51,312 bases of DNA from the NCBI GenBank assembly GCA_903893785.1, contig CAITNQ010000322.1, forward strand, positions 1 to 51,312, given 5' to 3'. Position numbers and translations under genes: made by a program. Origin of the DNA: an uncultured Gemmatimonadota bacterium (GTDB lineage Bacteria; Latescibacterota; UBA2968; UBA8231). Shown in pieces: positions 1 through 9,392 of this stretch (position 1 is the stretch's first letter; each line of letters opens with the position of its first letter). The notes below the pieces were generated by a model that saw nothing but the letters and a program-made list of their open reading frames with translations, was not told the DNA's origin and ran no database searches.

Positions 1-145
1 GCCATGACGCCATGTGCCGGCTCAGGCCATGACGCCATGTGCCGGCTCAGGCCATGACGCCATGTGCCGGCTCAGGCCATGACGCCATGTGCCGGCTCAG
101 GCCATGACGCCATGTGCCGGCTCAGGCCATGACGCCATGTGCCGG
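1..145. repeat. 25-bp tandem repeat at window edge
   Basis: Five perfect copies of a 25-bp unit (beginning GCCATGACGCCATG, ending GCCGGCTCAG) occupy 1-125, and 20 bases of a sixth follow to 145. The array is cut by the window edge, so the true copy number is unknown. The unit contains an internal near-duplication of GCCATG. On the minus strand the last copies encode the final residues and the TGA stop (122-124) of the RND pump gene, so the array has replaced or extended the natural end of that gene. Confidence 0.97.
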
Positions 146-3100
146 GTGGGGCCGTCGCGTCAGGCGCGTCTGCAGGCGGTCCAGATAGGTGAAGAAGACC
201 GGCGTGACATAGAGGGTGATCACCTGCGAGAATACCAGGCCGCCGACCACGCATAGACCCAGAGGACGCCGGGCCTCGGCGCCGGCACCCAGGCTGAGCG
301 CGATGGGCAGGGTTCCCATCAGCGCGGCCATGGTGGTCATCATGATCGGCCTGAACCGCACGCTGCACGCCTGCAGAATGGCAGCCTCGGCTTGCATGCC
401 GCTGCGCCGTGCGTCCAGGGCAAAGTCGATCATGATGATGGCGTTCTTCTTGACCACGCCGATGAGCATGATCAGGCCGACGAAGCTGTACAGGCTGAGG
501 TCGGTGCGGAAAACGAGCAAGGTCAGGACGGCGCCGAAAAGGGCGAAGGGCAGCCCGGTCAAGATCGTGATGGGATGGACGAAGCTTTCGTACAGAATGC
601 CCAGAATGAGGTAAATCACCAAGATCGCCAGCAGCAGCAGCCCCAGCATGCCGCCTTGGGAACTCTGGAAGGCCTGGGCTGTGCCCGAGAAGTTGGTCAC
701 CAGATCGGCCGGCAGGGTCTCGCGGGCGGCCTGGTCCACGGCGGTGACGGCTTCGCTGAGGGACACGCCCTCTGCCAGGTTGAACGACAACGTAACCGAC
801 GGCAGTTGCCCGGAATGGTTCACCGTCAAGGGCCCGGTGGCCGTGCGGATTCGGGTCACGGCCGACAACGGCACCAACTCGCCGCTGGCCGAGCGAACCC
901 ACAAGAGCGACAAGGCTGCCGGGTCGCTCTGATGCTCGGGCAGCAACTCCATGATGACGTAGTACTGGTTGTTGGGCGCCAGGATGGTTGACACCTGGCG
1001 CGTGCCGTAGGCTGAGTACAGTGCCTCTTCGATGGACTGCGGCGTTACCCCCCGGGAGGCGGCCCGGTCGCGGTCAATGGCGACGTTGGCCTCCGGGTTG
1101 CTGACGCGCAGGTCGCTGGTCACGTCGCGCAGCCCGGGCTCCTGCCGCAGGCGGGCCTCCAGCGCCTGGGCCGCGGGGTAGAGGACGTCCAGATCCCCTG
1201 ACTGCAGGGTGTATTGGTACAGGCCCGAGGCGAAGCGGCTGCCGATGTTGATAGCCGGCGGATTCATCATGAACGCCCGCACCCCAGGCACGGCGCTCAG
1301 TTTCTGGCGCAGACTGGCCACCACGCCATCGGCGCTCAACGGGCGCTCGTCGCGCGGTTTCAGGCGCAGGAACACGCGGCCCTGGTTGGCCGCGCCGACC
1401 GGTCCGCCGGCGCCCACGCTTGACATGTACACCTGCACATTCGGGTCGCCTTTCAGCACCTCCACCACCGCCTGGCGGTACTGCTTCATGGCGGCAAAAG
1501 AGGCACCCTCAGGGCCCTCGATGGAGCCGGTCAGGAAGGCGGTGTCGGTGCTGGGGATGAACCCCTTGGGCACGATCGAGAACAGGTATACTGTGCCCCC
1601 GAAGACCAGCAGCGAAGCGAGCACGGCCAGCCGTTTGTGCCGCATGACCGCGGCTAGGCTCCGCTCGTACGCACCCAGTCCCAGCTGCCAGCCACGCTCA
1701 ATGGCGTTGTAGGCTGCACCGTGCTGCGCGGACTCGGGGCGCAGATACCGCGAGCACATCATCGGCGTCAGCGAGAGCGACACTACCCCCGATACCAGAA
1801 TGGCGGTGATAATGACCACCGCGAACTCGCCGAACAACCGCCCCATGATCCCACCCATGAACAGGATCGGGATGAACACTGCGCCCAGTGACAGGGTCAT
1901 GGAGACGATGGTGAAGCCCACCTCCCGCGAGCCGTCCAGCGCCGCCTGCATGGGCGGTTTGCCCATCTCGAGATGTCGGTAAATGTTCTCCAGCATCACG
2001 ATGGCGTCGTCGACGACGAAGCCGACCGACAGGGTCAGTGCCATCAGCGACAGGTTGTCCAGGCTCTGCCCCAGCAGGGCCATGACGGCGAACGTCCCCA
2101 CGATCGACATCGGCAGGGCTAGGCTCGGGATTACCGTCGCCGACAGGTTGCGCAGGAACAGGAAGATGACCAGCACCACCAGGACCAGGGTCAGCAGGAG
2201 CGTTCCCTTGACGTCGTTGACCGAATCCTGGATGGGCACCGCCCGGTCAAACATGACCGTCAAGTTCACCGACGCCGGCAGCTGCTGCAGCAGGCGCGGG
2301 AAGAGTGCCTGCACCGCCTGGGACACGGCCACGGTGTTGGTACCCGGCTGGCGCTGTACGGCCAGGACGATCGCGCGCTCGTCGTTCAGCCAGGTCGCCA
2401 CGCGGTCATTCTGGACGCTGTCGAAGACCTGGCCGAGGGCTTCCAGGCGCACCGGCGCCCCATTGCGGTAGGCAACCACAATGGGGCGGTACTCGGCGGC
2501 TGAAACCAGTTGGCCCGAGGCCTTGACCGTGTACGTGCGCTCCGGCCCCCACAGGGTCCCGGTCGGCAGGTTCACATTACTGGTCTGGACCGCCAGGGCT
2601 ACCTGGTCCAGGCCAATGCCGCGGGCGGCCAGGGCCTGTGGGTCGAGTTGGATCCGCACGGCGTACTTCTGCGAGCCGTAGACCTGCACCTGGGCCACGC
2701 CGCTGACCATGGACAGGCGGCGGGCCACCAGCGTCTGGGCATATTCATCCAGGTCCGAAAGGGGCAGGCTGGCGGAAGTCATGCCGATGAACAGGATCGG
2801 CTGGTCGGCTGGGTTGACCTTCTGGTACGAAGGCGGCGAGGGCATGTCGCGCGGCAGCTGACGCTGCACCGCTGCGATGGCTGCCTGGACATCCTGGGCC
2901 GCAGCGTCGATGTTCCGGTCCAGGGCGAACTGCACGGTGATCGACGTGCTGCCCAGGCTGCTGCTCGAGGTCATGTTGTCGATGCCGGCAATGGTGGAGA
3001 ATTGCTTCTCCAGGGGCGTTGCCACGGCTGAGGCCATGGTCTCCGGGCTGGCCCCGGGCAGCGCCGCCGACACCGAGATGGTCGGGAAGTCGACGTTGGG

Positions 3101-3202
3101 CAGATCGCTGACCGGTAGCTGGCGGTAGCCCAGCGTACCGGCGACGAGTATGGCCAGCATGACCAGCGTGGTCATCACCGGCCGATGGATGAACAGGCTC
3201 AT
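122..3202 (-). CDS. RND efflux pump, HAE1/MdtC-like inner-membrane subunit
   Basis: This is a 1026-residue proton-driven RND exporter of the AcrB/MdtB-MdtC type, the inner-membrane engine of a tripartite drug or metabolite efflux complex. The N-terminus MSLFIHRPVMTTLVM is typical of the family. The proton-relay aspartates are present in GFVVDDAIVMLEN (D398, D399), and the partner lysine is in the VVKKNA motif near residue 935. Length and the two-fold layout of membrane segments and large periplasmic loops match the family. I chose ATG 3202 instead of an ATG 66 bases upstream because it starts the conserved N-terminus and overlaps the stop of the membrane-fusion gene in an ATGA junction. It is the third gene of the exporter operon. 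The last residues (HPAHGVMA) and the stop come from the 25-bp tandem repeat. Substrate cannot be told. Confidence 0.95.
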   Translation of the reverse strand: MSLFIHRPVMTTLVMLAILVAGTLGYRQLPVSDLPNVDFPTISVSAALPGASPETMASAVATPLEKQFSTIAGIDNMTSSSSLGSTSITVQFALDRNIDAAAQDVQAAIAAVQRQLPRDMPSPPSYQKVNPADQPILFIGMTSASLPLSDLDEYAQTLVARRLSMVSGVAQVQVYGSQKYAVRIQLDPQALAARGIGLDQVALAVQTSNVNLPTGTLWGPERTYTVKASGQLVSAAEYRPIVVAYRNGAPVRLEALGQVFDSVQNDRVATWLNDERAIVLAVQRQPGTNTVAVSQAVQALFPRLLQQLPASVNLTVMFDRAVPIQDSVNDVKGTLLLTLVLVVLVIFLFLRNLSATVIPSLALPMSIVGTFAVMALLGQSLDNLSLMALTLSVGFVVDDAIVMLENIYRHLEMGKPPMQAALDGSREVGFTIVSMTLSLGAVFIPILFMGGIMGRLFGEFAVVIITAILVSGVVSLSLTPMMCSRYLRPESAQHGAAYNAIERGWQLGLGAYERSLAAVMRHKRLAVLASLLVFGGTVYLFSIVPKGFIPSTDTAFLTGSIEGPEGASFAAMKQYRQAVVEVLKGDPNVQVYMSSVGAGGPVGAANQGRVFLRLKPRDERPLSADGVVASLRQKLSAVPGVRAFMMNPPAINIGSRFASGLYQYTLQSGDLDVLYPAAQALEARLRQEPGLRDVTSDLRVSNPEANVAIDRDRAASRGVTPQSIEEALYSAYGTRQVSTILAPNNQYYVIMELLPEHQSDPAALSLLWVRSASGELVPLSAVTRIRTATGPLTVNHSGQLPSVTLSFNLAEGVSLSEAVTAVDQAARETLPADLVTNFSGTAQAFQSSQGGMLGLLLLAILVIYLILGILYESFVHPITILTGLPFALFGAVLTLLVFRTDLSLYSFVGLIMLIGVVKKNAIIMIDFALDARRSGMQAEAAILQACSVRFRPIMMTTMAALMGTLPIALSLGAGAEARRPLGLCVVGGLVFSQVITLYVTPVFFTYLDRLQTRLTRRPHPAHGVMA

Positions 3203-4374
3203 CGGCCGTCTCCCGCGCCCGTACCGCGATCGGCCTTCACGGTCACCGCAGCCCCCGGCACCAGCCACATCTGACCATCGGTGACCACCCGTTCACCGGC
3301 CGCCACACCGTCGGCCATCACCGCCACCCCGTTGACCGTGCGCGCGACCCTGACACTGCGCCGTTGGGCCTTGCCGGCCTCGTCAATCACGTACACAAAG
3401 GGCCCGTCCTGACCGGCGACCACTGCCACCGCAGGCAGGGTGAGGGCCTGTGCCTCGGTGGTCAATTCGAGCTCCACGTCGACGAACTGCCCGGGCCACA
3501 GTTCACCGCCGGCATTGCCGAATTCCGCTTTCAGCAGCACCGTCCCCGTGCCCGGTGCGACCGCGTTGTCGACGAACACCAGGCTGCCCTGGAGCGTTCG
3601 GGCCTGGGCGTCGCGTGTCGGGCGGCAGCGCACCACCAGGGGGTGTTCGGCCCCATAGTGCCGCACCTGGGGCAGGTCGGCGCCGGGCACGGCGAAGGTA
3701 ACCCAGATGGGTTCGAGCTGATTGATAACCACCAGGACCGCGTCGTTGGCCCGGACGACGTTGCCCAGTTTCACCAAGACCGCGCCCGCCTGTCCGGCGA
3801 TGGGCGCGGTGACGGTAGCGTACGCCAACTGCAGGCGCGCCTGCTCCACTGCGGCCTCGGAGGCCAGGACCGCTGCCTTGAGCACCTCGGCCTGGGTGCG
3901 GGCGGCATCGAACTGCTCGCGGGTGACGTAATCCTTGGCCACCAGGCGCTCGTAGCGTTCGGCCTGGACCTGGGCGTGGGCGGCCTGGGCCTGATCCCTG
4001 GCCAACTGGGCCCTGGCCGCGGCCAGCGTGGCCTGCAGGGGCCGCGGGTCGATCTGGAACAGCACCTGTCCGGCTTTGACCGCACGGCCCGGCTCGAACG
4101 CCACTCGCGTGACGACCCCGCCGACCTGGGCGCGGATCGAAACCGACTCAATCGGCTCCACGGTGCCGACTGCGGCCAGCGACATGGGCATGGGACGGAT
4201 CTCGACCGCGGCAGCGGTTACCGGTCGCGCCGTCGCGGCGGGCCGTTCCTGCGCGCCAACCCCCGACCCTGCACCCAGACCAAACCAGAAAATGAGGAGC
4301 AACGCTGCCGACCGGGATTGGCTCAGCGAAGCGCCTGTGGGAGCCGCGGCGCCGGCGGCGAGTCGGAGGGTCAT
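3199..4374 (-). CDS. RND periplasmic membrane-fusion protein (AcrA/MdtA-like)
   Basis: This 391-residue adaptor links the RND pump to the outer-membrane channel. A hydrophobic segment at about residues 23-41 is a signal/anchor. It is followed by the split lipoyl (biotinyl-lipoyl-like) domain around residues 78-110 (QVGGVVTRV, KAGQVLFQIDPRP). An Ala/Gln/Arg-rich coiled-coil hairpin spans about 112-185. The returning lipoyl half (TVTAPIAGQAG) and beta-barrel/membrane-proximal domains follow to the end. The gene lies between the lipoprotein channel and the pump with ATGA overlaps on both sides (4371-4374 and 3199-3202), which implies translational coupling. No N-terminal lipobox is evident. Residues and order match the MdtA/AcrA family well. 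Confidence 0.94.
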   Translation of the reverse strand: MTLRLAAGAAAPTGASLSQSRSAALLLIFWFGLGAGSGVGAQERPAATARPVTAAAVEIRPMPMSLAAVGTVEPIESVSIRAQVGGVVTRVAFEPGRAVKAGQVLFQIDPRPLQATLAAARAQLARDQAQAAHAQVQAERYERLVAKDYVTREQFDAARTQAEVLKAAVLASEAAVEQARLQLAYATVTAPIAGQAGAVLVKLGNVVRANDAVLVVINQLEPIWVTFAVPGADLPQVRHYGAEHPLVVRCRPTRDAQARTLQGSLVFVDNAVAPGTGTVLLKAEFGNAGGELWPGQFVDVELELTTEAQALTLPAVAVVAGQDGPFVYVIDEAGKAQRRSVRVARTVNGVAVMADGVAAGERVVTDGQMWLVPGAAVTVKADRGTGAGDGR

Positions 4375-5852
4375 CGGACTACCTCGGGGTGCAGGTGGGC
4401 GGGCAGCAGCGGCGAGTCACCCGCCAGATCGAGCAGACCGGCGTGGCGGGCGAGGCGAGCCAATGAAGTAAACCAAGCCAGGCGGGCATTGATCTGTCCG
4501 GCCCGGGCGGTCGCGGCCGTCTGCTGTGCCGAGAGCAGGTCGAGCATGGTGCCGACGCCCTCGCGGTAGCGTCCCAGTGCCACCGCGCTGGACTGGTCGG
4601 CGCTGGCAACGAACTCGTCGGCCGCGGTCAGGCGGCGGGCCGCCGTCTGCAGGTCGGTGTGCGCCGCGAAGACCTCGTACACGATGCGCTGGGCCAGGCC
4701 ACGCGCTCGGTGCGTGGCTGCTTCCGCGGCGGCCCGGGCCGCGGCCAGTTCCTGCTGAGCGGCGGTACCGGTGAACAGCGGCACGCGCAACTGGACCGAT
4801 GCCGTACCCCTGTCGGTCGCGGTGCCGTCGCGCCAGTTCTCGCCGACCGTACCGCTCAGCGCCAGCGACGGCAACTGGGCCGACCGCGTCGCCTGTGCCG
4901 CGGCGACCGCAGCCAACGCGCGAGCCCGCGCCGCCTGCAGGTCCGGACGCCTGGCCACGGCCACGGCCACCAGGGAGTCCACGCTGGCGCTGACCTGGGC
5001 GGCGGGTACCGCAGGGGCATCGATGTCGATGTCGCCGGCGATGTTGGCCGGGTATCCCATGGCCACCGCCAGAGCCCCGCGGGCGTTGGTCACCTGACCC
5101 TGATGGCCCTGCGTCTCGACGCGCGTCTGCGCCAGGGCCGTGCGCGCCCGCAGGACGTCGGCGGCGGTCGCCAGGCCGACCGTGTGCAGTTCCTGGGCTA
5201 CGGTCAGGCTGGTCTCGGCTTCGGCTTCGGCCAGGCTGTCGGCGGCGATGAGGGCTTTGGCGCCTGCATAGGAGAAGAAGGCCACCTCCACGTCGAGGAC
5301 GCGGTCCGCGAGGGTGGCGTTCTGGGTCTGGTTGGCGGCGATCAATCCTTGGCGGGCTGACTCAACCCGGCCGGCGCGTCCGCCCGCGTCCAGCAGCAGC
5401 CAGGAAAGGGTGGCGCTGGTTCCCCAGGTGGTAGCCCAGGTCCCCGCCGTCTTGGTGTAGCCCGTCGCATCACTGCGGGTCGCTGACCCGTCCAGGTTCA
5501 CGGTGGGCCAACGCGTGGCTCTGGCCATGCCGTACTGGGCGGCAGCCACCTTGGCGTCGGCCCAGGTGGCCTGGGTCGTCGGGCTGTTGTCCAGCGCGAT
5601 ATCAATGACCTCGGCCAGACTCAGATGGGCCAGGCTGGCCGTGTCGAGGCCAGCCTGGGACAGCGCTGTGGCCGCCGGCGCCGGTCCGGCCACCACTGGC
5701 GGGTGCCACCAAGCGGCTGGCGAGGGCGCCAGGCCCGGACCACCGCCAAGCCCCGGCGGCGCGCTGGCGCAGCCGCACAGTACCGCCGCCATCCCGATCA
5801 GGGAGGTAGCCCACCCCGGGCAGACCCCGGGTCCCCGCACCTGTGCCATCAT
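4371..5852 (-). CDS. Outer-membrane efflux lipoprotein (NodT/OprM-type TolC family)
   Basis: The 493-residue product is the outer-membrane channel of the tripartite exporter. The N-terminus has a hydrophobic stretch ending in the lipobox LCGC, giving a likely lipidated Cys28, as in the NodT/OprM branch. The body shows the two-fold internal repeat of Ala-rich helical hairpins typical of outer-membrane efflux proteins (about residues 80-280 and 285-475), including GTSATLSWLLLDAGGR-like and SVQLRVPLFTGT-like strand segments. ATG 5852 and a second ATG at 5849 are adjacent; a GGGAG motif a few bases upstream supports this start. It is the first gene of the operon, about 100 nt downstream of the TTGACG-N17-TATGAT promoter, and it overlaps the adaptor gene by 4 bases. 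Confidence 0.94.
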   Translation of the reverse strand: MMAQVRGPGVCPGWATSLIGMAAVLCGCASAPPGLGGGPGLAPSPAAWWHPPVVAGPAPAATALSQAGLDTASLAHLSLAEVIDIALDNSPTTQATWADAKVAAAQYGMARATRWPTVNLDGSATRSDATGYTKTAGTWATTWGTSATLSWLLLDAGGRAGRVESARQGLIAANQTQNATLADRVLDVEVAFFSYAGAKALIAADSLAEAEAETSLTVAQELHTVGLATAADVLRARTALAQTRVETQGHQGQVTNARGALAVAMGYPANIAGDIDIDAPAVPAAQVSASVDSLVAVAVARRPDLQAARARALAAVAAAQATRSAQLPSLALSGTVGENWRDGTATDRGTASVQLRVPLFTGTAAQQELAAARAAAEAATHRARGLAQRIVYEVFAAHTDLQTAARRLTAADEFVASADQSSAVALGRYREGVGTMLDLLSAQQTAATARAGQINARLAWFTSLARLARHAGLLDLAGDSPLLPAHLHPEVVR

Positions 5853-5960
5853 CCGTCTCCCGGTGGGCCGCCGGCTCGACCATCCCGTCCCCAGGTCGCG
5901 GATCCGACCCGCCTAGGAGTCACCCGATGCCAGCGGCAGCGCCACGAGCCAAGGTTGGCG

Positions 5961-5989
5961 ATCATAGCCCTCCGGGTGGGCCGCGTCAA
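5961..5989 (-). promoter_or_regulatory. Sigma70-type promoter of the efflux operon
   Basis: On the minus strand TTGACG (5989-5984) and TATGAT (5966-5961) are separated by exactly 17 bases. They stand in the 212-bp gap upstream of the lipoprotein gene, which leaves a leader of about 100 nt. This is the clearest -35/-10 pair in the window. I saw no obvious operator palindrome across it. Confidence 0.75.
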
Positions 5990-6064
5990 GGCGCCCGATA
6001 GCCCTGGTCACGGACGTCGCGGCCCCGGCCTGACCCATCACAGCTCCTGCGCTCGGGGACGGCC

Positions 6065-6820
6065 TCAGCCGGGTGCGCCCGAGGGATCGGCCGGGTACTC
6101 ACCCAGCAGCAGGACCCGCTCGCCGGCGGTCAGTTCGCGCGTCTGGCCCGGGAGCAGATCAGCCGGCAGTTCCAGGGCGCCGAACCTTTCGCGGTGCAGG
6201 TGCGTAACCTCGGAACCGAGGGCCATGACCATGCGCTTGACCTGATGGAAGCGGCCTTCGCGCACGGTCAGGCGCACCTGCAGCGGTGTCTGCGTGGCCA
6301 GCGACGCGGGCAGGCAGGGACCGTCGTCGAGAACCAGACCGTCGGCCAGTCGCTGCGCCGCGTCCGCCGGGAGGGGCCGCGCCAGATCCGCTAGATAGAC
6401 TTTGCCCACGTGGTGCCGCGGATGGGTCAGGCGGTGATTGAGGTCGCCATCGGTGGTTAGGATCAGCAGGCCGGTGGTGTCGCGGTCGAGCCGGCCCACC
6501 GGGGCCAGGCCGGGCCGGCGCAGAGGGACCGGCACCAGGTCGATCACGGTCCTGCCCGGTTCGCCGGCCGTGGCGCTCACCACGCCGGCGGGTTTGTGCT
6601 GCACCAGGACCACGTGCCCGGGCAGGCGCACGGCCTGACCGCGCCAGCAAACCTGGTCGCCTACCGGGTCAACGGGCTCATCGTCACGGGTCACTTCGCG
6701 GCCATTGACCCACACCTGCCCAGCGCGGATCTCGGCGGCGGCGCCCCGCCGCGAGATGCCCGCAGCGTGGCTCAGCAAGCGGTCAAGGCGCCATCTGGGC
6801 GAAGTCCTGCCGGCGGTCAA
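6065..6820 (-). CDS. RsuA/RluB/E/F-family rRNA pseudouridine synthase
   Basis: This 251-residue enzyme isomerises uridine to pseudouridine in ribosomal RNA. An S4 RNA-binding domain fills about residues 9-57 (WRLDRLLSHAAGISRRGAA). The catalytic domain carries the family motif GRLDRDTTGLL with catalytic Asp112, and later FHQVKRM and LHRERFG. I start it at TTG 6820 because a perfect AAGGAGG (6826-6832) sits 5 bases upstream. A longer version from 6895 would add a low-complexity Ala/Arg/Pro stretch before the S4 domain and overlap the upstream MFS gene. It lies 55 bp after that gene and is probably cotranscribed. RsuA (16S) and RluB/E/F (23S or tRNA) cannot be separated by eye. Confidence 0.9.
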   Translation of the reverse strand: MTAGRTSPRWRLDRLLSHAAGISRRGAAAEIRAGQVWVNGREVTRDDEPVDPVGDQVCWRGQAVRLPGHVVLVQHKPAGVVSATAGEPGRTVIDLVPVPLRRPGLAPVGRLDRDTTGLLILTTDGDLNHRLTHPRHHVGKVYLADLARPLPADAAQRLADGLVLDDGPCLPASLATQTPLQVRLTVREGRFHQVKRMVMALGSEVTHLHRERFGALELPADLLPGQTRELTAGERVLLLGEYPADPSGAPG

Positions 6821-6875
6821 CGGGGCCTCCTTGGACGCGGGCCGGCGGGGCCGGGGCAGGGCGGCATGGCTGAAT

Positions 6876-8174
6876 TCATCCGCCGCCGCTCGCACACGCC
6901 GCGGCCATGGCGTCCGCGCCGGCTGTCGGGGCGATCGCGGCCTGCCCGGCCTGGGCCTGTCGCAGGCGGCGAACGAGCCAGAAACCCGTCAGCAGAAGAG
7001 CCACATTCAGGGCAAAGGGCAGGGCGCGGTGGGTCTGGGACAGCAAGCCCGCAATCCAGCCGAAGGGGGTGGTACAGACCAACACGGTCAGGTGTGCCAC
7101 GGCGACAATGCGGGCCCTTTCGGCCGCCTCGATGTTGACGGCTGTCAGCCGCTCGGTCTGCGTCGCCACCACCGCGTAGCTGCCGCTCTCCAGCAGCGTG
7201 CTGGCCAGCAACAGCAGGTAACCGCCCGGAGGCACAACGACCAGCAGAGCCTGACTGGCGACATAACCCGCCAGGGCCAGTTGCATCGGGCGCGCGAAGG
7301 TCACGCCGCGGAGCCGCGGCACCACCACCGCCAGGAAGAGCAGCATCAGCAGCGAACGGGCGAAGGGGTAGTAGGCCAACTGCGCGGCCGGGATGCCAAT
7401 GCGTTCCGTGGCGATGATGGACCAGAACGTGCTCTGCACCATGGTCACGATGCTGACCATGACCATCAGGCCCATGGTGTAGACGGTGGATGGCGCGGCG
7501 GCTATCCGACGGGCCACGGCGCCGTATTCGCGCAGCAGGTCAGCCAACGGCTGATGGCGCGTTTCATCCATGCGGACCAGGCCCTGGCGGGTTTCGTGCA
7601 CCAACAGGTTCATGGTGACGAACTTGGCGGTCATCATGGCGAACCCGAGCAGATACAGGCCGCGCACGGCGGGAACCAACGTTACGTGGAGGATGAGCAG
7701 ACCTGCCAGCGGGGCGGCGAAGACCGCCAGCTGCCCGGCCAGATACACCATCGCGTAGAAGTGCACCAGGTCGTCCGGATCGGTGTCCTCGACCACCAGG
7801 CAGTTCCAGGCGATATCAGGTACGCGACGGAGGCTGTTGACCAGGCCGGCGACGAGGAACCAGTGGAGGTTCTGGGCGCCGGCCCAGATCAGGCAGGGTA
7901 CGGACCAGGCGAGGAGGTCGAAAACCAGCGTGGCCCGGCGGCGGCCCATCCGGTCCGTGATGATGCCGCTCAGCAGCGCCATGGCCACCTGGCCGGCCAT
8001 GGATACGCTGATCACCATCCCCACCTGGCTGTCCGACAGGCCCAAGGCCAGCATGTACACCGACGCGTACGGGGCGAAGAGATTGTACGGTATGCCCCAG
8101 AGCGGTTCGGTGAGCACGGCGCCACGGGCATTGCCGCGCAAGCGCCGGAACGTCGTCCAGAGCGAGTCAGGCAC
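6876..8174 (-). CDS. Major facilitator superfamily transporter
   Basis: The product is a 432-residue inner-membrane protein with about 12 hydrophobic segments. Between segments 2 and 3 it carries the MFS signature loop DRMGRRRATLVFD (about residues 74-86). A polar central loop follows segment 6 (about residues 192-220), as expected for the two six-helix halves. The C-terminus is Ala/Gly-rich. The start is GTG 8174, with AAAGGG about 8-12 bases upstream. It lies 156 bp downstream of a UroD-family gene and 55 bp upstream of the pseudouridine synthase, all in one direction. The substrate is unknown; there is no motif I can tie to sugars or drugs. Confidence 0.87.
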   Translation of the reverse strand: MPDSLWTTFRRLRGNARGAVLTEPLWGIPYNLFAPYASVYMLALGLSDSQVGMVISVSMAGQVAMALLSGIITDRMGRRRATLVFDLLAWSVPCLIWAGAQNLHWFLVAGLVNSLRRVPDIAWNCLVVEDTDPDDLVHFYAMVYLAGQLAVFAAPLAGLLILHVTLVPAVRGLYLLGFAMMTAKFVTMNLLVHETRQGLVRMDETRHQPLADLLREYGAVARRIAAAPSTVYTMGLMVMVSIVTMVQSTFWSIIATERIGIPAAQLAYYPFARSLLMLLFLAVVVPRLRGVTFARPMQLALAGYVASQALLVVVPPGGYLLLLASTLLESGSYAVVATQTERLTAVNIEAAERARIVAVAHLTVLVCTTPFGWIAGLLSQTHRALPFALNVALLLTGFWLVRRLRQAQAGQAAIAPTAGADAMAAACASGGG

Positions 8175-8261
8175 CCTGGAGCCCTTTAGGGACGGGCTGG
8201 CGCCAGCCCACGCCTGCCGGCCACGGCAACACCCCGGTCCGCGCCCCCTGTTGAGGCCGCG

Positions 8262-8279
8262 GGCCCGTGTTCGCGGGCC
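8262..8279 (-). terminator. Candidate GC hairpin after the UroD-family gene
   Basis: GGCCCG and CGGGCC flank a 6-base loop, 52 bases past the stop of the minus-strand gene at 8331. No T-tract follows, so it may act as a Rho-assisted terminator or only stabilise the mRNA end. A separate perfect GGGCTGGC/GCCAGCCC palindrome lies nearer the MFS start. Confidence 0.35.
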
Positions 8280-8330
8280 GGTCAGCGGCCGATGCGAGCC
8301 AGACCCACCGGTTCCGCCAGCCCAAATGCC

Positions 8331-9392
8331 TCAGTACCATCCACCCTCATAGGCGGCCTCGTAGAGCGCGACCACGTTCTCGGCCGGCCCCACGGACTGG
8401 ATGTTGTGGCATGGCGCGAGGATGTAACCGCCGCCGGCGCCGAGAATGGCCATGTCGTCGGCGACCTCGGCACGGACTTCTTCGACCGTACCGAAGGGAA
8501 TGGTATACTGGTTGTCGACCGCCCCGTGGAAGGCCAGGCGATCGCCGAAGTCGGCTTTCAGGCCCTCGCGCGCCATGCCCGCGCAGCGCCATTGGATGGG
8601 GTTCAGCACATCGATCCCCACGGTTTCCACCATGTCCGGCAGGATGGCGCGGCAGGCCCCGTCGTTGTGGTGGAACACGTACGCTCCGTTCTCGTGCACT
8701 AGTTGGGCCATGCGTCGCATCCACGGCAGGAGGAACTCGCGGATGTGCGCCGGGCTGTACATGAGCCCATCTTGGGCGCCCATGTCCTCGGCCACGTACG
8801 TGATCAGTACCTGCCCCGGGATGGCGCGGTAGATCCGAGCCGTGGTTTCGTACGCCAGGCTGAAGAGTTTGTCGAGGATATAGCGCATCAGGTCCGGGCG
8901 CTCGATGAAATCCATGAACGCCTGCGCCTCGCCACGGAGCTGCTTGTAGACGAGCAGGGGCTCTGAACCGCCGCCCTGGATCGGGCGGCGCTCCTGGCCG
9001 GCGGCTTGGCCGGCGATGCCGCTGAAGTCGAACCAGTCGATCGTCGGCCAGGTGTAGTTGGCCTCTATCTGGGCCACTGTCTCATAGCCTGCTAACGGGC
9101 TGCTGACGGCCTCGGCATAGCTCCCTGTGCCGTAGTCGATGGTGCGGTGTTCCACCCCCCAGTAGTTGCGGCCTGGGGCCGGCGTCGGACCCACGTACGC
9201 CGGGCCGACGAACACCGGTCGGTCGATGTGCAGGCGCGCGTAGACCTGGTCCATATCGCTTAGTCCCAGGTGATCCATGAGCTTGCGGCTTGCTTCGGCC
9301 GTGGCCCAGTAGTCCAGCGGTATGCGATCAGGCCGGCCGCGCCGGATGGCAGCCTCCCACCGCTCGCGCGGGGTCATCCATTCGTTGGGCAT
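8331..9392 (-). CDS. UroD-family protein (divergent, likely methyltransferase-like)
   Basis: The 353-residue product belongs to the uroporphyrinogen decarboxylase/cobalamin methyltransferase superfamily (a TIM barrel). Family hallmarks are the N-terminal TPRERWEAAIRRGRPDRIPLDYW, the segment YVAEDMGAQDGLMYSP, then VFHHNDGACRAILPDM and VLNPIQW, and a C-terminal GGGYILAPCHNIQ. True HemE residues for porphyrin binding are not evident, and the Zn-binding HxC of MtaA/MtbA methyltransferases is replaced by HHNDGAC, though the late Cys (APC) remains. Such paralogues are common next to glycosidases in uncultured bacteria, where their role is unproven. The ATG start has GGAG about 8 bases upstream. An MFS gene follows in the same direction. 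Confidence 0.85.
   Translation of the reverse strand: MPNEWMTPRERWEAAIRRGRPDRIPLDYWATAEASRKLMDHLGLSDMDQVYARLHIDRPVFVGPAYVGPTPAPGRNYWGVEHRTIDYGTGSYAEAVSSPLAGYETVAQIEANYTWPTIDWFDFSGIAGQAAGQERRPIQGGGSEPLLVYKQLRGEAQAFMDFIERPDLMRYILDKLFSLAYETTARIYRAIPGQVLITYVAEDMGAQDGLMYSPAHIREFLLPWMRRMAQLVHENGAYVFHHNDGACRAILPDMVETVGIDVLNPIQWRCAGMAREGLKADFGDRLAFHGAVDNQYTIPFGTVEEVRAEVADDMAILGAGGGYILAPCHNIQSVGPAENVVALYEAAYEGGWY

Noticed and set aside
1..145. CRISPR or attachment site
   Set aside because: The 25-bp units are contiguous and identical, with no spacers and no integrase nearby.
6821..6895. Upstream start (6895) for the pseudouridine synthase
   Set aside because: It adds a low-complexity segment, overlaps the MFS gene and ignores the perfect AAGGAGG placed 5 bases before TTG 6820.
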